From Spirochaetaceae bacterium (lineage in GTDB: Bacteria > Spirochaetota > Spirochaetia > DSM-2461): 35,809 bases of DNA. Below the pieces are notes generated by a model. That model did no database searches. It was given only the letters and a program-made list of their open reading frames with translations, and was not told the DNA's origin. The stretch is taken from the NCBI GenBank assembly GCA_016744925.1, contig JADGDJ010000021.1, positions 1 through 35,809 on the forward strand. The letters run 5' to 3'. Shown here in pieces: positions 32,415 to 35,809 of this stretch. Positions within the stretch are counted from its first letter, which is position 1; every line of letters begins with the position of its first letter. The position numbers and the translations under genes were made by a program.

Positions 32415-33553
32415 TCGTCCAATTTCCCTTCAATCACATCCGGGTTTCTATGCTCTATTAAATCGGGAAAAGCTCCTTTCGTCCTTAAAAGCTCTTCGAC
32501 TTTTTCAGGAGAAGGACCCATAATAGAGAGCAATTCTTTCTGTGTTTTTTGCAGCAATTGCATATCCTCTTCAGAGATTTCCAGAGGTTTGAAATCTTCC
32601 GAATTCATAAATTCAGCTAATCTCCCCTGTATCCCCTTAAAAAGATCACTATCGAGAAATGAGTCCAGCCATGGAAAATCAAAATCATCATCATTGCTAT
32701 TATCCTCTTTAAGAAGATCCGCAATATTTCTATTGATATTCGCTTTCTCCAGATTTCCGATTTCCAGAGATTCAATCTGCCTGTAGAGCTCTTCAATTAC
32801 TTTATTTTTATCTTCCAGTTGTTTCTTATGTTCATTCTGACGTTTTTTCTCTTTCTTTTTAAAGTAGCGCATATAAGAACCGAGTTCATCGGCATCACCA
32901 GCCAACCGATTGAGTATTGAAGAGAGCCTCACTAGAAGATCATTATTCATTTCATAGGGATAGCGCACACGGTGATCGATTTCCCCCCAGGCCTCTTCGA
33001 ACAAAGTTCTCACCTGTACTTCTACGAGATAGTCTTCATTCTTAGGTCTTGTCTTCATTGTGTAATGGACTGACCTATAACCGAATTTATGCTCTCTTAC
33101 CTGACAGTTATTCCTTTTGTAAAAATTGACGATTCTCTCATTATCTCCATGACGGACAAAGGCGACAGGATCTTCTGCCAGATCCCAGTTCTCGCAGATA
33201 TATTTGTGAATATTCAGCCAGTCCTCTTTGAAGAGATGTAGCGCTCTGATACCTATTAAATCTTTTATCTCTGTTCGAAAGTTATCGACATTTATGATTC
33301 TATTTTTATTTTCACACTTCTTTCTTATGATTTTTTCAAGAAGATGCTCCGAGTCTTTCAGACGATAATTTATTGAGTGGATAACAGGGCTGCTTATCAT
33401 CTGGTCGATAACAAATCGACCGACAGCATCGAGAGTTTCATGAAGTTTTTCGTATTCTTTTTTTACAGCCTTTAAATCGGCCCAATCAATATCGGCATCT
33501 TCCAGAATATCATCGGAAAGATTATACCGTGAGTAGAAGTCATTTTTTCTCAT
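32411..33553 (-). CDS. RelA/SpoT synthetase-domain protein with coiled coil
   Basis: A 380-residue protein. A synthetase-type nucleotidyltransferase domain lies at about 55-200: EIKDLIGIRALHLF (95-108), KFGYRSVHYTM (156-166, G-loop with the Tyr that stacks on guanine in RelA) and VEVQVRTLFEEAWGEIDHRVRYPY (177-200). No HD hydrolase, TGS or ACT domain is present. A charged coiled coil follows (about 228-268, KKKEKKRQNEHKKQLEDKNKVIEELYRQIESLE), and then an acidic C-terminal part. It resembles the COG2357 class of small alarmone synthetase relatives, whose members make (p)ppGpp or act as toxins. Divergent from the RNase HII-like gene across only 42 bases. Confidence 0.85.
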   Translation of the reverse strand: MRKNDFYSRYNLSDDILEDADIDWADLKAVKKEYEKLHETLDAVGRFVIDQMISSPVIHSINYRLKDSEHLLEKIIRKKCENKNRIINVDNFRTEIKDLIGIRALHLFKEDWLNIHKYICENWDLAEDPVAFVRHGDNERIVNFYKRNNCQVREHKFGYRSVHYTMKTRPKNEDYLVEVQVRTLFEEAWGEIDHRVRYPYEMNNDLLVRLSSILNRLAGDADELGSYMRYFKKKEKKRQNEHKKQLEDKNKVIEELYRQIESLEIGNLEKANINRNIADLLKEDNSNDDDFDFPWLDSFLDSDLFKGIQGRLAEFMNSEDFKPLEISEEDMQLLQKTQKELLSIMGPSPEKVEELLRTKGAFPDLIEHRNPDVIEGKLDD

Positions 33554-33595
33554 CTCTATAAAATAATGCCTTGCCTATAAATAGTCTATAAAAGT

Positions 33596-34519
33596 ATGAT
33601 AATTTCCATGTATAAATCATTTTCCGGAATAGATGAAGCGGCTCTCGGCCCCGTACTCGGACCCTATTGTTGCGGGTTGGCATCATTCAACATAAAAAGC
33701 GACCTGGAGCTATTCCAGTTGTTCTCTGAATTTAAAGCTGTAAAAATCTGTGACAGCAAGAAACTCTACACTTCAGGAAAATCTATCAAAGAACTTGAAA
33801 ATACCGCATTATCTTTCTTTTTGAGTTTCTTCAACACCGGGGCGGATAATTTATTTGAGTTCTTGTCAAAGCTCTTAATCCATGAGAAAACACTCGCTGA
33901 ATTATCAGTTATTCCCTGGTTCAAAAAAATGGAATCGCTAAAACTACCGATTTGTTGCAACAACGAGGAAATTCAGCAGAACAGTGAATCTCTGACCAAT
34001 TTTTTAAAGGAGAAACAAATAGAGATCGGAAGCATCAAAGTGGATGTCGTATCGGCAGAGGAATTTAACCATCTTCTTTCAGAAGGTTTTAACAAAAGCC
34101 AGTGCTGTCAAAAGATTCTGAGTCCCCTCCTTGTCGAATCTCATACAAACAAGTCGCGGATAACTGTGGATAGGCAGGGTGGAAGACGGTATTACGGAGA
34201 GTGGCTGATTGAAATATTCCCCGGCACTCCCCTTTCGATAAAACAGGAAACACAGGATTGTTCCAGCTACAATATCGGTAGTTCACTCATGCAATTTCAG
34301 GTTAAGGGTGATGATAAATACCTTGAAACAGCCCTTGCGTCTATTTTTTCAAAATATATACGGGAGCTGATGATGATTTGTTTCAATAATTACTGGAATG
34401 AAATAACCCCGGGCATAAAAAAAACAGCCGGTTACCCCCAGGATGGCAAACGATTCATCAAAGAATTAGACTCTCGGGGTGTAGAATACAACAAAGAAAA
34501 GCTTATCAGACAAAAGTAG
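33596..34519 (+). CDS. Divergent RNase HII-like protein
   Basis: A 307-residue protein that I recognise only by RNase H-fold motifs. SGIDEAALGPVLGPYCCGLA (10-29) parallels the G-x-DEAGRGPxxGPxVAAA block of RNase HII, and CDSKKLY (52-58) its DSKKLS. ITVDRQGGRR (D192) sits where the third acidic residue is expected. QVKGDDKYLETALASIFSKYIREL (235-258) parallels KADxKYxxVSAASILAKVTRD. D13, E14, D192 and D239 could therefore form a complete active site. It is about 100 residues longer than RNase HII, with a large insertion between motif 2 and D192, and AGRG has become AALG. No ribosome site is visible; ATG 33608 is an alternative start. True function unknown. Confidence 0.6.
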   Translation: MIISMYKSFSGIDEAALGPVLGPYCCGLASFNIKSDLELFQLFSEFKAVKICDSKKLYTSGKSIKELENTALSFFLSFFNTGADNLFEFLSKLLIHEKTLAELSVIPWFKKMESLKLPICCNNEEIQQNSESLTNFLKEKQIEIGSIKVDVVSAEEFNHLLSEGFNKSQCCQKILSPLLVESHTNKSRITVDRQGGRRYYGEWLIEIFPGTPLSIKQETQDCSSYNIGSSLMQFQVKGDDKYLETALASIFSKYIRELMMICFNNYWNEITPGIKKTAGYPQDGKRFIKELDSRGVEYNKEKLIRQK

Positions 34520-35231
34520 ATTTCACTTTTTCTTCTATCTGAGTTTTTACAGCATCACGAAGATCCTTTGTCTTCTTGTATTGATCAAATTTTATGGGCT
34601 TTAAAATATCCACGATTATCTTCGTCTTGTGTTTGAATGTATATCCTTCAATAACGGAATCATGGGAATAGCTGATGGCTACGGGAAGAACACTAATCTG
34701 CTTCTTCTTCGCAAGTAAAAATCCTCCACTGAGAAACTCTCCCAACTCTTTCCCTCTGTAGCGAGTCCCCTCGGGAAAGATCATAATGGAATTCCCTATA
34801 TCTAGATTGTGTTCACATTTTCTCATCATCTCCAACTGACTTTTAGGATCTGTCCTGCTGATGAAGATTGTTTTATCCAGGACCATATTCCAACCTATAA
34901 AAGGTACTCTCTTCAGAGAAGCCTTGGAAATCCATTTGAAATGCATAAAAATGTTATGAATCGCCGAAATATCTAAAAGAGAGGTATGATTGGGAGTCAC
35001 AACATATGTCTCTCCCTCTTGGATATTTTCCTTTCCCCTCACGTCTACTGAGAGAAAAGGATTCAAAACTATATAGAGAGAACCCCAGATATTGGCAATA
35101 AAATGAACCAACTTCAATTTTTTATCGAAGAGAATCGTGAATATCCAGGCAGTCAATGAGATGGGAAACATTACCAGCTTTATGGCCGGTAAAATAATAA
35201 TCCAGTAAAAAATAGATACTAAAATTTTCAA
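34506..35231 (-). CDS. plsC: 1-acyl-glycerol-3-phosphate acyltransferase (PlsC family)
   Basis: A 241-residue membrane-associated acyltransferase. Motif I NHTSLLD (81-87) holds the catalytic His-Asp, motif II is FISRTD, motif III FPEGTR (152-157) binds the glycerol phosphate, and motif IV is near VLPVAISY. Two hydrophobic helices at the N-terminus (about 3-35) attach it to the membrane. It makes phosphatidic acid from lysophosphatidic acid. The start is a TTG at 35231 with AGGAG seven bases before it. The 3' end overlaps the convergent RNase HII-like gene by fourteen bases. The genome may have other paralogues, so the symbol is a family label. Confidence 0.9.
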   Translation of the reverse strand: MKILVSIFYWIIILPAIKLVMFPISLTAWIFTILFDKKLKLVHFIANIWGSLYIVLNPFLSVDVRGKENIQEGETYVVTPNHTSLLDISAIHNIFMHFKWISKASLKRVPFIGWNMVLDKTIFISRTDPKSQLEMMRKCEHNLDIGNSIMIFPEGTRYRGKELGEFLSGGFLLAKKKQISVLPVAISYSHDSVIEGYTFKHKTKIIVDILKPIKFDQYKKTKDLRDAVKTQIEEKVKSTFV

Positions 35232-35290
35232 TATATAACTCCTAAATTTTACTGAATTATATTTTTAATTACAGCACGTGTAAAGCTATA

Positions 35291-35809
35291 TCATTCGTCT
35301 AGATCACTCATTTCTATAGGGATCCAAATGACGTCATCTGCATCTGCATAATCATAGTGAACATTTAAGGTAAATGTGTATTCATCATTATCTGAATCAA
35401 CAGCCATAACATCATAGGAAACTTCATCTTCTCCGGCAGGTGCGAGTAGACTCAACGTGTCATAGGACATGAGCGTCTGCTCATCATCCATCATATCGAC
35501 ACCCCACATCTCTGAGTCACTGGGAGAGACAAAAAGATACAACATCTCATAATCAGTCTGATTTTCAAACTGCACTTCAAGAAAATCCATTTCAGGATTA
35601 TCATCATCGAGATCATCTTCTGTTATAATGATGTTTGCCTCTCCATCGTCACTGAACAATTCATCAAAAAGTACAAATGTATTACCATCTTCATCAATTG
35701 CCATAATATCAAAATTATTTTCATATTCCGGGTAGGAAATATAAAAACTCAATAGGTTTTTATTTTCCAAAACGCGTTCGGACCCGAGAATATCAAAGCC
35801 CCATTCACC
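35291..35809 (-). CDS. 3' part of an acidic beta-repeat protein (5' end outside window)
   Basis: The frame is open to the window edge, so the ORF-track TTG at 35770 is probably internal. The readable 172 residues contain two related units of about 75-80 residues. One starts EWGFDILGSERVLENKNLLSFY and continues NNFDIMAIDEDGNTF...ANIIITEDDLD; the other starts LYLFVSPSDSEMWGVDMMDDEQTL and continues VSYDVMAVDSDNDEYTF...VIWIPIEMSDLD. The shared frame is WGxDxx...L...(Y/F)DxMAxDxDxxxxxF...DLD. Very rich in Asp and Glu with almost no Lys or Arg. The LYVSPSDSxxWG-type repeat is familiar from secreted or periplasmic bacterial proteins of unknown function. Acidity and DxDxD-like loops suggest calcium binding, unproven. 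Confidence 0.65.
   Translation of the reverse strand, partial: GEWGFDILGSERVLENKNLLSFYISYPEYENNFDIMAIDEDGNTFVLFDELFSDDGEANIIITEDDLDDDNPEMDFLEVQFENQTDYEMLYLFVSPSDSEMWGVDMMDDEQTLMSYDTLSLLAPAGEDEVSYDVMAVDSDNDEYTFTLNVHYDYADADDVIWIPIEMSDLDE

Noticed and set aside
1-35809. CRISPR arrays, tRNA or rRNA genes, transposases, integrases
   Set aside because: No regularly spaced repeats, cloverleaf-like sequences or recombinase motifs were found by reading; a dedicated scan was not possible.

Overview
The window looks like chromosomal DNA from an anaerobic or facultative spirochaete (Spirochaeta-like). This is inferred from the mix of genes: a 7TMR-DISM receptor fused to a LuxR helix-turn-helix, PAS/HD-GYP signalling, relaxed lipoboxes, many ABC importers, a split DUF318 permease, and AT-leaning DNA with strong AGGAG ribosome sites and TTGACA/TATAAT-like promoters. 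No rRNA, tRNA, CRISPR array, phage or insertion sequence was seen. Taxonomy is an inference only.

Layout. Positions 1-1740: the end of an unknown membrane protein faces a PadR regulator with two half-permease genes, under a promoter whose -35 lies inside a dyad. Positions 1775-9470: one long minus-strand unit reads binding protein, fused permease, ATPase, PhoB-like regulator, PhoR-like kinase and rapZ, preceded by a good promoter and two related dyads. The response regulator has no ATG, GTG or TTG start that would include its first beta strand; the best start is an ATC behind a perfect GGAGG. Positions 9470-11860: a chemoreceptor with its own promoter. Positions 11999-19841: an amino-acid module with aapJQMP, a membrane-bound 7TM-LuxR regulator and a PLP aminotransferase-like enzyme. 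Positions 19905-21307: fetAB-type metal exporter.

Positions 21354-28734 form the most coherent plus-strand operon: ROK regulator with a perfect 20-bp operator, sugar-type binding protein, two permeases, a GH20 hexosaminidase and a DUF1343/NamZ (GH171) protein. Neither hydrolase has a signal peptide. I read this as uptake of peptidoglycan-derived amino-sugar oligosaccharides followed by cytoplasmic exo-cleavage.

Positions 28864-31892 carry a FrnE/DsbA-like thiol protein with a DsrE-like partner, a CobO/BtuR cobalamin adenosyltransferase and a PAS-HD-GYP protein. Positions 31887-34519 hold a RelA/SpoT-synthetase-domain protein overlapping an AAA_28-type P-loop protein, divergent from a very unusual RNase HII-like protein that keeps recognisable active-site motifs. 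The window ends with a PlsC-type acyltransferase and the 3' part of a highly acidic beta-repeat protein running off the edge.

All three importer operons have a stem-loop directly after the binding-protein gene, which would favour excess binding protein over membrane components. Functions are from motif recognition by eye; no database search was possible.
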